This document shows, one piece after another, positions 9,478 through 16,029 of a DNA stretch of 37,284 bases. Both the position numbers and the translations under genes were made by a program. The stretch comes from a virus: the IMG/VR virus record IMGVR_UViG_3300033997_000505, positions 1 to 37,284 of that record; one strand, written 5' to 3'. The notes below the pieces were generated by a model. That model worked only from the letters and a program-made list of their open reading frames with translations, searched no databases and had not been told where the DNA came from. How positions within the stretch are numbered: the first letter of the stretch is position 1; each line of letters begins with the position of its first letter.

Positions 9478-9870
9478 CTACTTCTTACGCGACGACCTGG
9501 GCGCCTTGGCGGCGGGGGGCGGATCAATATTTTTCGAGTCTGGTGGCAACGCAAACGGAGGCCTTGGACCGACATTGTCAAGAACGCGAGCCAAATACTC
9601 GAGGCGCCACTCGATACGTTCCAACGCGTCATCTGCTCCTTGCTTGCCAGCGGGGGGCGTCTGCTTCCCAAGCTTCAGCCCACCGTCCATCGGCGCAGCC
9701 GTCGAACGTATGCCGTCTTCAAAAGACTGCAGTATCCGCGCCACCAATTCGGCGTTCATGGTGCGGTTGTTCGCTTTCGCAGCCTCGGCGATGCGGTCTC
9801 GGATGCCGTCAGGCAGCCGGAGCATGAACTTGTCCGATTCGCGCCCAGTGCTGGAAGTTTTGGTGACCAT
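9478..9870 (-). CDS. Mnt-like ribbon-helix-helix repressor
   Basis: This 130-residue protein has an Arc/Mnt-type ribbon-helix-helix domain near its N-terminus (about residues 14-47: DKFMLRLPDGIRDRIAEAAK, then NNRTMNAELVARI). P22 Mnt and Arc have the same layout: beta strand with alternating polar contacts, then 'R.A..NGRSMNSE'. A second helix (~84-102, DDALERIEWRLEYLARVLDN) resembles the C-terminal coiled coil that tetramerises Mnt. The gene is transcribed away from an Arc-like gene, and three near-identical operators lie between them. I chose ATG 9870 because a leftward -10 (TATACT, 9883-9878) lies eight bases upstream and there is no ribosome site, so the message may be leaderless; GTG 9894 would place the start upstream of that promoter. 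It probably maintains repression of the arc-ant operon, as Mnt does in P22. That role is inferred from architecture. Confidence 0.75.
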   Translation of the reverse strand: MVTKTSSTGRESDKFMLRLPDGIRDRIAEAAKANNRTMNAELVARILQSFEDGIRSTAAPMDGGLKLGKQTPPAGKQGADDALERIEWRLEYLARVLDNVGPRPPFALPPDSKNIDPPPAAKAPRSSRKK

Positions 9871-9964
9871 GGCATGAAGTATATCTAATGTCACCGTGAC
9901 GCAAATTTACGCTTGACAAGGAGTCACGGTGCCGTACACTGCGGCCATCAAGTCACGGTGACTT
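9862..9964. promoter_or_regulatory. Divergent promoters with three GTCAC-N-GTGAC operators (immI-like switch)
   Basis: Three copies of the same palindrome occur: GTCACCGTGAC at 9890-9900, GTCACGGTGCC at 9923-9933 (one arm degenerate) and AAGTCACGGTGACTT at 9950-9964. A GGTGACC half-like site is at 9862-9868. The rightward promoter is TTGACA (9913-9918), 16 bases, TACACT (9935-9940), with the second operator in the spacer and the third at the transcript start. The leftward promoter has -10 TATACT (9883-9878) and a weak -35 TTTGCG (9905-9900), with the first operator in its spacer. In P22, Arc binds between -35 and -10 of Pant; the geometry here is the same. Confidence 0.75.
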
Positions 9965-9977
9965 GTTCAAGGAGTGT

Positions 9978-10166
9978 ATGGCTACGAATCAATCTCAAAC
10001 CGACTGGCAGAAGACCGCCCTTCGTCTTCCCCGAGACCTGCACCAGCAGGTGCACGCCACCGCGCTGGCGGAGGATCGCTCGTTCAACGCGCAGATTGTC
10101 GCGATGCTTCGTGAAGGTGTCGCATCGCGAGAGGCCAAGGAGGCAAGCCATGCCTCACGAGGCTGA
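9978..10166 (+). CDS. Arc-like ribbon-helix-helix repressor
   Basis: This 62-residue protein is almost entirely an Arc-type ribbon-helix-helix domain (QKTALRLPRDLHQQVHATAL, then AEDRSFNAQIVAMLREG). Arc of P22 is 53 residues with the same 'FNLRWPREV...AEENGRSVNSEI' pattern. AAGGAG ends a few bases before ATG 9978, and the gene lies just downstream of a near-consensus promoter with an operator in its spacer. The antirepressor-like gene follows 76 bases later. By analogy it would damp its own promoter and that of the antirepressor. Both this protein and the divergent one carry the RHH fold, so which operator each prefers cannot be told from sequence. Confidence 0.8.
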   Translation: MATNQSQTDWQKTALRLPRDLHQQVHATALAEDRSFNAQIVAMLREGVASREAKEASHASRG

Positions 10167-10243
10167 AAAAGGAAACGCCCCGGAAGGTAGGAGCTTCGGG
10201 GCGTTGGATGTCAAAAACCAAGCAATCACTCAAGGAGTCGACA
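10166..10243 (-). ncRNA. Candidate sar-like antisense RNA over the antirepressor start
   Basis: The minus strand carries a possible promoter inside the 5' end of the antirepressor gene: TTGTAG (10279-10274), 18 bases, TAGAAT (10255-10250). Transcription would begin near 10243. A strong hairpin follows (arms 10205-10194 and 10186-10174, AACGCCCCG-type stem) and then the tract TCCTTTTT (10173-10166), i.e. an intrinsic terminator in the leftward direction. The product would be about 78 nt and would cover the ribosome site and start codon of the antirepressor. P22 makes a ~69-nt sar RNA at the same place in arc-ant. The terminator is clear; the promoter is only moderate. Confidence 0.5.
10174..10205. 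terminator. Strong stem-loop between arc-like and antirepressor genes
   Basis: AACGCCCCG(G)AAG (10174-10186) pairs with CTTCGGGGCGTT (10194-10205), one base bulged. In the leftward direction it is followed by TCCTTTTT and looks like an intrinsic terminator. In the rightward direction there is no T tract, so it would act as an intercistronic structure or partial attenuator. Confidence 0.7.
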
Positions 10244-11154
10244 TGTCGGATTCTATTGCACTGATCATCGGATCTACAAGCGTTCGCCAAGTGGGTGGCC
10301 TGTTCTCGTTAAATGACCTGCACAGAGCTGCGGGTGGGGATGACAAGTTCAAGCCCGCTTTCTTTTTGCGCAACGACCAAACACAAGCGCTGGTAGAGGA
10401 AATTACAAAAGGTGCAGATCTGCACCTTTTCCTGAACACGCTGAAAGGCAGAAACGGGGGCACCTACGCGTGCCGCGAGTTGGTCATCGCCTACGCGGCC
10501 TGGATCAGTGCGGCCTTCCATCTCCAAGTCATCCGCGTGTTCCTCGCCCAGGTAGCACCTGGCGCGCGATCCGGCCAGATGGATCTGGACTATGACCGTA
10601 TCAGTCCCGCCCAGGCACAGGACCTCCGCGAGATAGTGCAGGCCATCGTGGACGCCGGTATCCAGAAGCATGGGGAGACCTGGGCGCGCTTCCAGAAGAA
10701 GTTCCGGGTGAACAGCTACCTGGAGTTGCCAGCGGCGCGGCACACGGAAGCGCGGCAGTACCTGATCGCAAAGCTGCCACAGGGCTACGCGCCGGACATT
10801 GTCGAGGAGCCGGCCCAGCCTGCCGGCTGGTCTCCCGAGCGCGTCAACAGTGCTCTGTCGCTGGTGGCTGAAGTCATGCCCCACGTCTCCCGCGCTATCT
10901 TCGACGGCGTCATGACGGGTCAGAATTGGCAGGCCGATCGCTTCCTGCTGAGCTTCGATGTCAACACGCGTGGCTTGATGGCGCAAGCCAAGAAGATCGA
11001 CAGCAACGCGTATGTCATGCCGATGGATCGCTTCTATGACGCCATCGAAACCAGCATGAGCGTCGAGCCCGCCGTGCTGGCCCGCCTCGCCGCGACCTGC
11101 GCAAACCGGCTCAGCCACATGGCTGGCCACCTCCCTGCCCCACGCCCCGCCTGA
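10243..11154 (+). CDS. KilA-N domain antirepressor, Ant-like
   Basis: The 303-residue product has an N-terminal KilA-N-type DNA-binding domain (about residues 8-105: GLFSLNDLHRAAGG near the start; GTYACRELVIAYAAWISAAF, then HLQVIRVF at the end). A C-terminal region (about 125-175, IVQAIVDAG...WARFQKKFRVNSYLELPAAR) resembles the C-terminal part of P22-type antirepressors ('W.RFN.HF....Y..LP..R..EA..YL'). It starts at ATG 10243 with AAGGAG upstream, in the same transcript as the Arc-like gene. Longer upstream readings in this frame overlap that gene and lack a ribosome site. It would inactivate the prophage repressor when the local RHH repressors fail. Target and mechanism are inferred. Confidence 0.75.
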   Translation: MSDSIALIIGSTSVRQVGGLFSLNDLHRAAGGDDKFKPAFFLRNDQTQALVEEITKGADLHLFLNTLKGRNGGTYACRELVIAYAAWISAAFHLQVIRVFLAQVAPGARSGQMDLDYDRISPAQAQDLREIVQAIVDAGIQKHGETWARFQKKFRVNSYLELPAARHTEARQYLIAKLPQGYAPDIVEEPAQPAGWSPERVNSALSLVAEVMPHVSRAIFDGVMTGQNWQADRFLLSFDVNTRGLMAQAKKIDSNAYVMPMDRFYDAIETSMSVEPAVLARLAATCANRLSHMAGHLPAPRPA

Positions 11155-11163
11155 GATCTCTCT

Positions 11164-11191
11164 CCCCGCCCTCCCGGGACAGAGGGCGGGG
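11164..11191. terminator. GC-rich hairpin between convergent genes
   Basis: CCCCGCCCTC (11164-11173) pairs perfectly with GAGGGCGGGG (11182-11191). It sits just after the stop of the antirepressor gene and before the stop of the converging gene. There is no clear T tract on either side, so its terminator strength is uncertain. Confidence 0.55.
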
Positions 11192-11195
11192 TAAG

Positions 11196-11510
11196 TCAGT
11201 GAAGATTGCCTGGATTGGCGCCGGCATCGCCGCTTTGGCTGTGGTCGTCACCGCCCTGATAGCTATCCTCTCCTGAGCTACACCCCTTGGCCAGAATCTG
11301 TATCCCCCGAGACACATGGTCCTGTAGACGCTCGAGGGACGCGTCGCGCGCGACCTGTTGCCGCGCCGACTCTTGCGCAGCGGCTTCGGCAAGTTCGACG
11401 GCGCGCCGCGCGGCGGCTGCTGCCCGAAGCGCAGCGAAAGCGGCGACGAAGGACAGCCCAAGCGCCAGGACCAGCGCACCAGAGAGGATGAGAATGGGGA
11501 GATGTGCCAT
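11196..11510 (-). CDS. Small membrane protein with one N-terminal TM segment
   Basis: The product has 104 residues. Residues ~5-28 (ILILSGALVLALGLSFVAAF) form one membrane span. An Ala/Arg/Glu-rich helix follows (~29-65, AAAAARRAVELAEAAAQESA) that could form a coiled coil, and then a polar tail with DDHSQSGD. I do not recognise the family. It is isolated on the minus strand between the immI-like genes and the moron. Its leader has the TAGGGTTCG box and a hairpin ending at the ATG, shared with the giant virion gene and the small terminase, which suggests late expression. A lysis-related or virion membrane role is conceivable but nothing specific supports it. Confidence 0.6.
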   Translation of the reverse strand: MAHLPILILSGALVLALGLSFVAAFAALRAAAAARRAVELAEAAAQESARQQVARDASLERLQDHVSRGIQILAKGCSSGEDSYQGGDDHSQSGDAGANPGNLH

Positions 11511-11550
11511 GCCCCAGTCTCTTCAGTGGGGCCGCCGCGAGCGAACCCTA
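11508..11550 (-). promoter_or_regulatory. Shared late leader, copy 3: TAGGGTTCG box plus hairpin at ATG
   Basis: TAGGGTTCG on the minus strand (11550-11542) lies 32 bases from the ATG at 11510. The hairpin GCCCCA/TGGGGC (11511-11516 with 11527-11532) touches the start codon. The bases around the ATG also resemble those of the giant gene (TGGGGCATGGCACA against TGGGGGGATGGCACA). Confidence 0.55.
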
Positions 11551-11568
11551 CGCGGAGCGCTGCGGGCG

Positions 11569-11820
11569 TTAGAGCGGCGCCGACAGCTTGTAGCGATCCG
11601 TGCTGCTCGACAGGTATGACACGTCGGAGCCGTCCACGCGCAGGGTCTGCCCGGCGAGTTTGAACACCCTCCCGCCTTCAGCCTCGTAGCCTCCTCCCTC
11701 GGAGTAGGTGCCGTGGGTGATCTCTCGGAAAACCTGGACGGTGACCGCTGCCCCGTCAGACTCGCGAGTTGCATGGATGGTGCCTATGGGTCGAAGGCTT
11801 TTGCGCGTCATAGCGTGCAT
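11569..11820 (-). CDS. Small hypothetical phage protein, 83 aa
   Basis: The protein is short, soluble and probably beta-rich (PIGTIHATRESDGAAVTVQV, then GQTLRVDGSDVSYLS). No family is recognised. The start is uncertain: ATG 11820 gives 83 residues and ATG 11811 gives 80, and neither has a convincing ribosome site. It is leftward, directly upstream of the small membrane protein gene, and could be cotranscribed with it. Codon use resembles the other phage genes. Confidence 0.5.
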   Translation of the reverse strand: MHAMTRKSLRPIGTIHATRESDGAAVTVQVFREITHGTYSEGGGYEAEGGRVFKLAGQTLRVDGSDVSYLSSSTDRYKLSAPL

Positions 11821-12085
11821 GAGAGTTGAGGAAGACCCAGTCTACGCTGGCGCCGACGCGGGCGGGCGTGTCGGCTTGCCAGACGTCCATGTGCAAGATG
11901 GAGTCACAAGAGTGTGCCCACGCCCCTCAAAAAGCCTGGGGATGCAGTCCGTTATCGGCAAATTGCAGCCCGCCGAACCGGCCCAAGATTTGTAGCATCA
12001 AGGTGATAGAAATATGTGTGAGCGCCTCTCTCACCTCTGGGAATACGGCTATTACTGATGCCTTGTATGCGATACTAATTTCGAA

Positions 12086-12379
12086 ATGCCAATTTATCTA
12101 CTTACTCCTTTAGGTGACAACATCCCCCTTACGAAGGCGGTTGTTGAGGCCGGCACGCCTCCGAGCGACCGCTGGGAGTTGCCGAACGGTCGCGGCTGGC
12201 TTATCTCCTACAAAGGGACCAGCATCGAACTGTCAAACCACCTGGGGATCACCGGCCAGCCCGAAGGTGTTCCCCCAAGTCTGAGCCCAGTTCTGATCAC
12301 TTCCGTAAGTTCGTACTACGGCCGCTCTAGCGCTGATCTATGGGAATGGCTGAAGACTCGTTTTGAGAACGCTTCGTGA
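12086..12379 (+). CDS. Small moron protein, first gene of a three-gene rightward cassette
   Basis: The product has 97 residues (MPIYLLTPLGDNI..., ending SADLWEWLKTRFENAS) with no signal peptide or membrane span. I have a faint memory of similar unnamed proteins with the pattern 'LITPL.DN', 'W.V.Y.GTS.ELS..LGI', 'V.SYYGR....WEWLK' in other prophages and genomic islands, but no function. The stop overlaps the next start (TGATG at 12377-12381), so the two are translationally coupled. The upstream 265 bp is more AT-rich than its surroundings, consistent with transfer. There is no clear ribosome site before the ATG. A superinfection-exclusion or defence role is only a guess from position. Confidence 0.65.
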   Translation: MPIYLLTPLGDNIPLTKAVVEAGTPPSDRWELPNGRGWLISYKGTSIELSNHLGITGQPEGVPPSLSPVLITSVSSYYGRSSADLWEWLKTRFENAS

Positions 12380-12969
12380 TGGCAACCGCTCGTCAAACTC
12401 GGAAGTCAAACGACGAGGAAGCGATCCTGCCCCAGACCCCGCCTCCGGCTAACCAGGGGTTTGGACATGGGCTGGATCCTGGTTTTATCTGGCAACAACT
12501 GTCGGACATCCAGAGCAAGTTGGGAGCCATCCAAGCAACCCAGCAGCAGCACACTACTGCTCTCCAAGGCGTTCTGCAGCAGCACGCGGCCGCGTTTGAG
12601 AAGGCCGAAGAGAAACACGCAGCTGCACTTGGGAAGGCCGAAGAGAAGCTCACTGCTGCGCTCGTGAAATGCGAGGAAAAGCACGCCGCCACGCTGGAAA
12701 AAGCTGAGGAAAAACTCAGCGGCAAGCTTTCGAAAATCGATGGTGATGTCAACGAATTCAAGCAGATCCGCCACACGGCCAAAGTCGTCGGTTGGATCGT
12801 TGGCATCGCTGCGGGTGCGGTGGTGACCATCGCTGGTTTTGTCGCAAAAGAGGCATGGAATGTGATGAAGCCTCTTGCCGCTAGTGCCGCTCAAGCTCAG
12901 GCCGCGCGCATGCAACCACCCGCGGCGCCGCCGCAGACCACACCGAATACCCACCCCAGCACACCCTGA
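12379..12969 (+). CDS. Coiled-coil membrane protein of the moron cassette
   Basis: The 196-residue product has a Gln-rich N-terminus, then an amphipathic region (~65-115) built from repeats of ~11 residues (AEEKHAAALGKAEEKLTAAL and relatives, each [AC]EEK.[AS]). One hydrophobic segment follows (~136-158, VVGWIVGIAAGAVVTIAGF), then a Pro/Ala-rich tail. It is a single-pass membrane protein with a long coiled coil. ATG 12379 overlaps the stop of the upstream gene; GTG 12376 is also possible. It lies in the same relative place as sieA in the P22 immI region, which also encodes a membrane protein. Sequence gives no direct evidence of exclusion. Confidence 0.7.
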   Translation: MATARQTRKSNDEEAILPQTPPPANQGFGHGLDPGFIWQQLSDIQSKLGAIQATQQQHTTALQGVLQQHAAAFEKAEEKHAAALGKAEEKLTAALVKCEEKHAATLEKAEEKLSGKLSKIDGDVNEFKQIRHTAKVVGWIVGIAAGAVVTIAGFVAKEAWNVMKPLAASAAQAQAARMQPPAAPPQTTPNTHPSTP

Positions 12970-12986
12970 TCAGCGCGGAGCACAAA

Positions 12987-13649
12987 ATGCCATTCGCACT
13001 CGTCACAAAGGTCTTGTTGCTGGCAACAGTAGTGGCACCGGCCCTGGCAGCCGACTACGCTACCTGCCTCCTGGACAAGCTCCCTGGGGTAAAGAACGCG
13101 CCGGCCCATGCTGCTGCGCTGAACCTGTGCGGCCAGCAGCACCCGGACAAGTTCTTCGAGGTCCGCCGCGGCTCGGGCCGTGGGCTGTTGGGGCCGAAGT
13201 CCCCGGAGCAATGCACGCTGGACAAGGCGCGCGACACAGCCTGGCAGCCGGCGGCGGGGATGATCATGCGCGCCTGCGGCTGCCTGTACACGCCGAGCGC
13301 TGGCCCAACGGACATGTGCGAGCGGTATCCGCTGTCAGCAGAGATTCGCGGGCAGCACCCGCTGGTGAAGACCGACGCGGAACTGCTGAAGCTGGAGACG
13401 CACTACAGGAAGATCTACACAGCGCACCCAGATGCGGATGCGCTGTTCGCGCGCAAGGACTTCTGGGCCTGGGTGACGCAGGACAAGGCCCGGGAGAACG
13501 CGATCATCAAGGGATCGACCGACACGGTGATACGCACGATGAGCGAGTTCAAGGCCAATGACTGGGAGCGCGGGACCATGAAGGCCCCACCCAGCGGAAG
13601 CAATCCGTTCGCCGACCCCAACTACGGCAAAGAGCTTCTGCAGAAATAG
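12987..13649 (+). CDS. Secreted moron protein carrying the NPFADPxYGK motif
   Basis: The product has 220 residues. A Sec signal peptide is clear (MPFALVTKVLLLATVVAPALA, probable cut before residue 22), so the mature protein is periplasmic or exported. Several cysteines (ATCLLDK, LNLCGQQ, EQCTL, RACGCLY) may form disulfides. The N-terminal part resembles small secreted proteins with 'YATCLLDKLPGV.N'. The last 15 residues contain NPFADPNYGKE (206-216), nearly identical to the N-terminal repeats of the giant virion protein. GGAG is seven bases before ATG 12987. The gene follows the coiled-coil membrane gene by 17 bp and converges on the 563-aa virion gene with only four bases between the stops. 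Function unknown; see the finding on the shared motif. Confidence 0.75.
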   Translation: MPFALVTKVLLLATVVAPALAADYATCLLDKLPGVKNAPAHAAALNLCGQQHPDKFFEVRRGSGRGLLGPKSPEQCTLDKARDTAWQPAAGMIMRACGCLYTPSAGPTDMCERYPLSAEIRGQHPLVKTDAELLKLETHYRKIYTAHPDADALFARKDFWAWVTQDKARENAIIKGSTDTVIRTMSEFKANDWERGTMKAPPSGSNPFADPNYGKELLQK

Positions 13650-13653
13650 GCTT

Positions 13654-15345
13654 TCATCGCGCTGCGATGACGCGTGCTGCTGCACCCTTCCCGTAGATTT
13701 CGTCAAACATGGCCGCTTGCCCTGGGTTCGCACGCAATGCAGCGATGTGATTCGCCGAGGGCTGGGCCGTGTTACCACCTTCCACCTGCTGCACCTCACC
13801 CGTGACGGCGTTGTGCCGAATGATGCTGCCCTGGCTCGTGGAACCATCGGCATTCTTGACCGCAGGCGTGACCGTGACCTTCCAGGGTGACGGATCTGCA
13901 TCACCACGGATCGCGCGCATGGACTGCTGAGCCTGCTGTTTCTGCTGGGGCGTGGCGTTGGGATCGAGGAGCGTATTGCGCAGCTGCTCTTCCTGGCGTT
14001 GGGCCCGGGTCTTGAATCCGCGCGCTTCGGCCTCGCCCTGCAGGCGCTGCTGTTCGATGCCCAAGCGCATGCCCGTGCGCCCGGTTTCGCCGGCCTGCTG
14101 CATGGCCTCGCGCTGCACGCCACCGGATTGCTGCATGTCTTCGCGCATGAGGCCTGCGTTCTGGCGCATGGTCTCGGCATCCAGGCCTGGCTGGGCCTGG
14201 CGCAGCGCCGAGTCGGTCTGCAGGGCGGCCTGGTAGGCGGCCACTGCCGGCGGCGGGCCGGACTGAGCGCCACCGCCACGGAAGCGGGCCATGCCGGCTG
14301 CAGCGAACTCGGGCCGGTTCATGATGCTGCTTGCGCCGGTTTCCAGGTTCTGGAGGTCTTTGCGTGCCTGCCAGTCGCTGCCGGAGTGGGCGACGGTTGG
14401 GGCACGGAAGCCTGGGAAGCCCAGGCGGGGCTGCTCGACCTCGGTGCGCTGGCCAGGCGTGAAACCGCGCGCTGTCGATTGCGCGGCCAGGTTCTGGGCG
14501 GCCAGGTCGTTTTGCCGGGAGGGCAAGCCGCGCGGCTGGGCGCCGAGCGCCGCGCTCTGTGCGCTGTCGCCGAAGCTGTTGCCCTGACGGAAGATCCCGG
14601 GCTGAACTTCCTGTGGTGCGGCTGAGCTGGGCGGGCCCATGGCTGACCCTGGCGCGCCGGAACCGGCCAGGCCTGTGCCAGTCGTGCCGCTGGCTGCGGA
14701 AGCTGCAGCAGGGGTTGGCGAGTTGTTGGCACGATAGGAAGCCAGCCCGCCGACGGGTCGGTCGGACTCGTAGGCCGCGCCCAGGCCCACGGCACCGGCG
14801 GCGGGCACGCCCAAAGGTGCTGCCGTGGTGGCCGCGCGCCCGGCGAGCCCTGCGGCCTGGCCAGCACCGGACAGCGCATTTGCGCCGGCCCCCGCCACGC
14901 GCGAGACCGCGCCCGGCAGGCCGGCAGCACCAGGCAAGGCGCCCAAGGTGTTGGTCACATTGCGCCCCAGCTCAGAATTCATCGGGTTGTCCTGGGATCC
15001 GTCAGCGGCCGGCGCCTTCGGGTAGCCGCCCAGCGGGATCTGGTCCTCAGGCCGGCCGCCATTGGCGAAGAACACCTTGGGCTTGAAGCCGCGCGGCACG
15101 AATGCCTCTTCAGGTGCTGGTGTGTGGGTGGCATCGACGGCGGCCTGCAGCGCGCCAGCGCCGCCCATGGCGTGCACGGTATCGGGCGGCAAGACGAACT
15201 CACCCGGTTTCACCATGGCGGGGATGGAGTCGGGCGCCTGGTTCTGGGCCTCAGCAACAGCCGCGGCCTTACTGCGCGGGCGGAAACCCAGTCGCGGCTG
15301 CTCTGCCGCCTGCGCTTCTCGCCGACCTGGTTGAAAGCCGAACAT
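13654..15345 (-). CDS. 563-aa virion protein, probably internal or tail-associated
   Basis: The start is ATG 15345 with AGGAG upstream. An N-terminal region (about residues 8-100) contains PDSIPAMVKPGEFVLPPDTV, then AMGG, the 'kpGEfVlp..tv..iG' motif frequent in phage tail-tip and internal virion proteins. The middle is Gly/Ala-rich (~130-260). The C-terminal half (~335-450) is a Gln/Arg-rich helix with methionine repeats (MRQNAGLMREDMQQSGGVQR). The gene follows the head-tail adaptor in the late order. In P22-like phages this position holds tail accessory or ejection proteins. No enzymatic motif is seen. The protein is long and low in complexity, so remote homology is hard to judge. Confidence 0.7.
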   Translation of the reverse strand: MFGFQPGRREAQAAEQPRLGFRPRSKAAAVAEAQNQAPDSIPAMVKPGEFVLPPDTVHAMGGAGALQAAVDATHTPAPEEAFVPRGFKPKVFFANGGRPEDQIPLGGYPKAPAADGSQDNPMNSELGRNVTNTLGALPGAAGLPGAVSRVAGAGANALSGAGQAAGLAGRAATTAAPLGVPAAGAVGLGAAYESDRPVGGLASYRANNSPTPAAASAASGTTGTGLAGSGAPGSAMGPPSSAAPQEVQPGIFRQGNSFGDSAQSAALGAQPRGLPSRQNDLAAQNLAAQSTARGFTPGQRTEVEQPRLGFPGFRAPTVAHSGSDWQARKDLQNLETGASSIMNRPEFAAAGMARFRGGGAQSGPPPAVAAYQAALQTDSALRQAQPGLDAETMRQNAGLMREDMQQSGGVQREAMQQAGETGRTGMRLGIEQQRLQGEAEARGFKTRAQRQEEQLRNTLLDPNATPQQKQQAQQSMRAIRGDADPSPWKVTVTPAVKNADGSTSQGSIIRHNAVTGEVQQVEGGNTAQPSANHIAALRANPGQAAMFDEIYGKGAAARVIAAR

Positions 15346-15356
15346 GATGGCTCTCC

Positions 15357-16028
15357 TCAAAGAATGATGGATTCGGTGACGTGAGGCTGGTCCTCACGGG
15401 TTTGCCGGCGCAAGTCGGAGTCGGGCCGGCGCCCAAAGTACCGAGTGAACTCAGCCTCTGCTGCTGCCGCGCGCGTCGGGTCGAAACCATCCGCGTCTGG
15501 CTGCGAGAAAGCACGGTGCAGGGCCCAGAGCACCAGCTTTTCATGGCTGAAGGCATGGATCTCGGGCGACTCTCCCGAGTTGCACATGGGTCGCAGCGGA
15601 AGGCGGTAGCCCTCCAACACCAGACGTCCGTCGCGCGGCGGCGCCGGCACGAGTCGGATGGATCGTTCGCCCTGCACAGCCCAGCGCATGCAATCAAGAC
15701 GCTTGTGGCGCCACCCTGGCTGATGGCGGTCCAGCCATTCCGTGGAAACCAGCGTCAACTCCTGTGGTTCCCGCGCGCCGTCGATCTCGTAGGCGAGATA
15801 GGTGATCTCGTACAGGGCGGGGTGCAGAGGATAGGTGGCCTGACCTTCCTTCACCGGCACATGGCAGACTTGAGGGCGCTCTACTTCCAACAGAAGCCGG
15901 CCGCGCACCGCCGCTTCAGCCACGGCCTCGTTCAGCCAGGCTGTCACCAGTTCCTCGCCCCAAAGGTAGGGCTTAACGCAGTCTTTGGAGTCAGCGCGGA
16001 AGCGGTTGATCAGATCCTGGAGCGTCAT
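15357..16028 (-). CDS. Head-tail adaptor protein (gp4/DUF6682-like)
   Basis: The 223-residue product begins MTLQDLINRFRADSKDC and continues with YLWGEELVTAWLNEAVAEAA, the typical start of podoviral adaptor proteins that bind below the portal ('DLI..FR.....D.....LW.DEEL..WLNEAQ.EAA.R..LL'). Further family-like parts are YPLHPALYEI, LDRHQPGW and FSHEKLVLWALHRAFSQPDA. Length is normal for the family. The start ATG 16028 lies two bases from the stop of the Gln-rich gene, with GGAG nine bases upstream. It probably forms the ring that closes the head and receives the tail. Confidence 0.7.
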   Translation of the reverse strand: MTLQDLINRFRADSKDCVKPYLWGEELVTAWLNEAVAEAAVRGRLLLEVERPQVCHVPVKEGQATYPLHPALYEITYLAYEIDGAREPQELTLVSTEWLDRHQPGWRHKRLDCMRWAVQGERSIRLVPAPPRDGRLVLEGYRLPLRPMCNSGESPEIHAFSHEKLVLWALHRAFSQPDADGFDPTRAAAAEAEFTRYFGRRPDSDLRRQTREDQPHVTESIIL

Positions 16029-16029
16029 A

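Noticed and set aside
11196-11510. Holin or spanin
   Set aside because: One membrane span and an Ala-rich helix fit many small phage proteins. No endolysin or overlapping Rz1-type lipoprotein gene is nearby.
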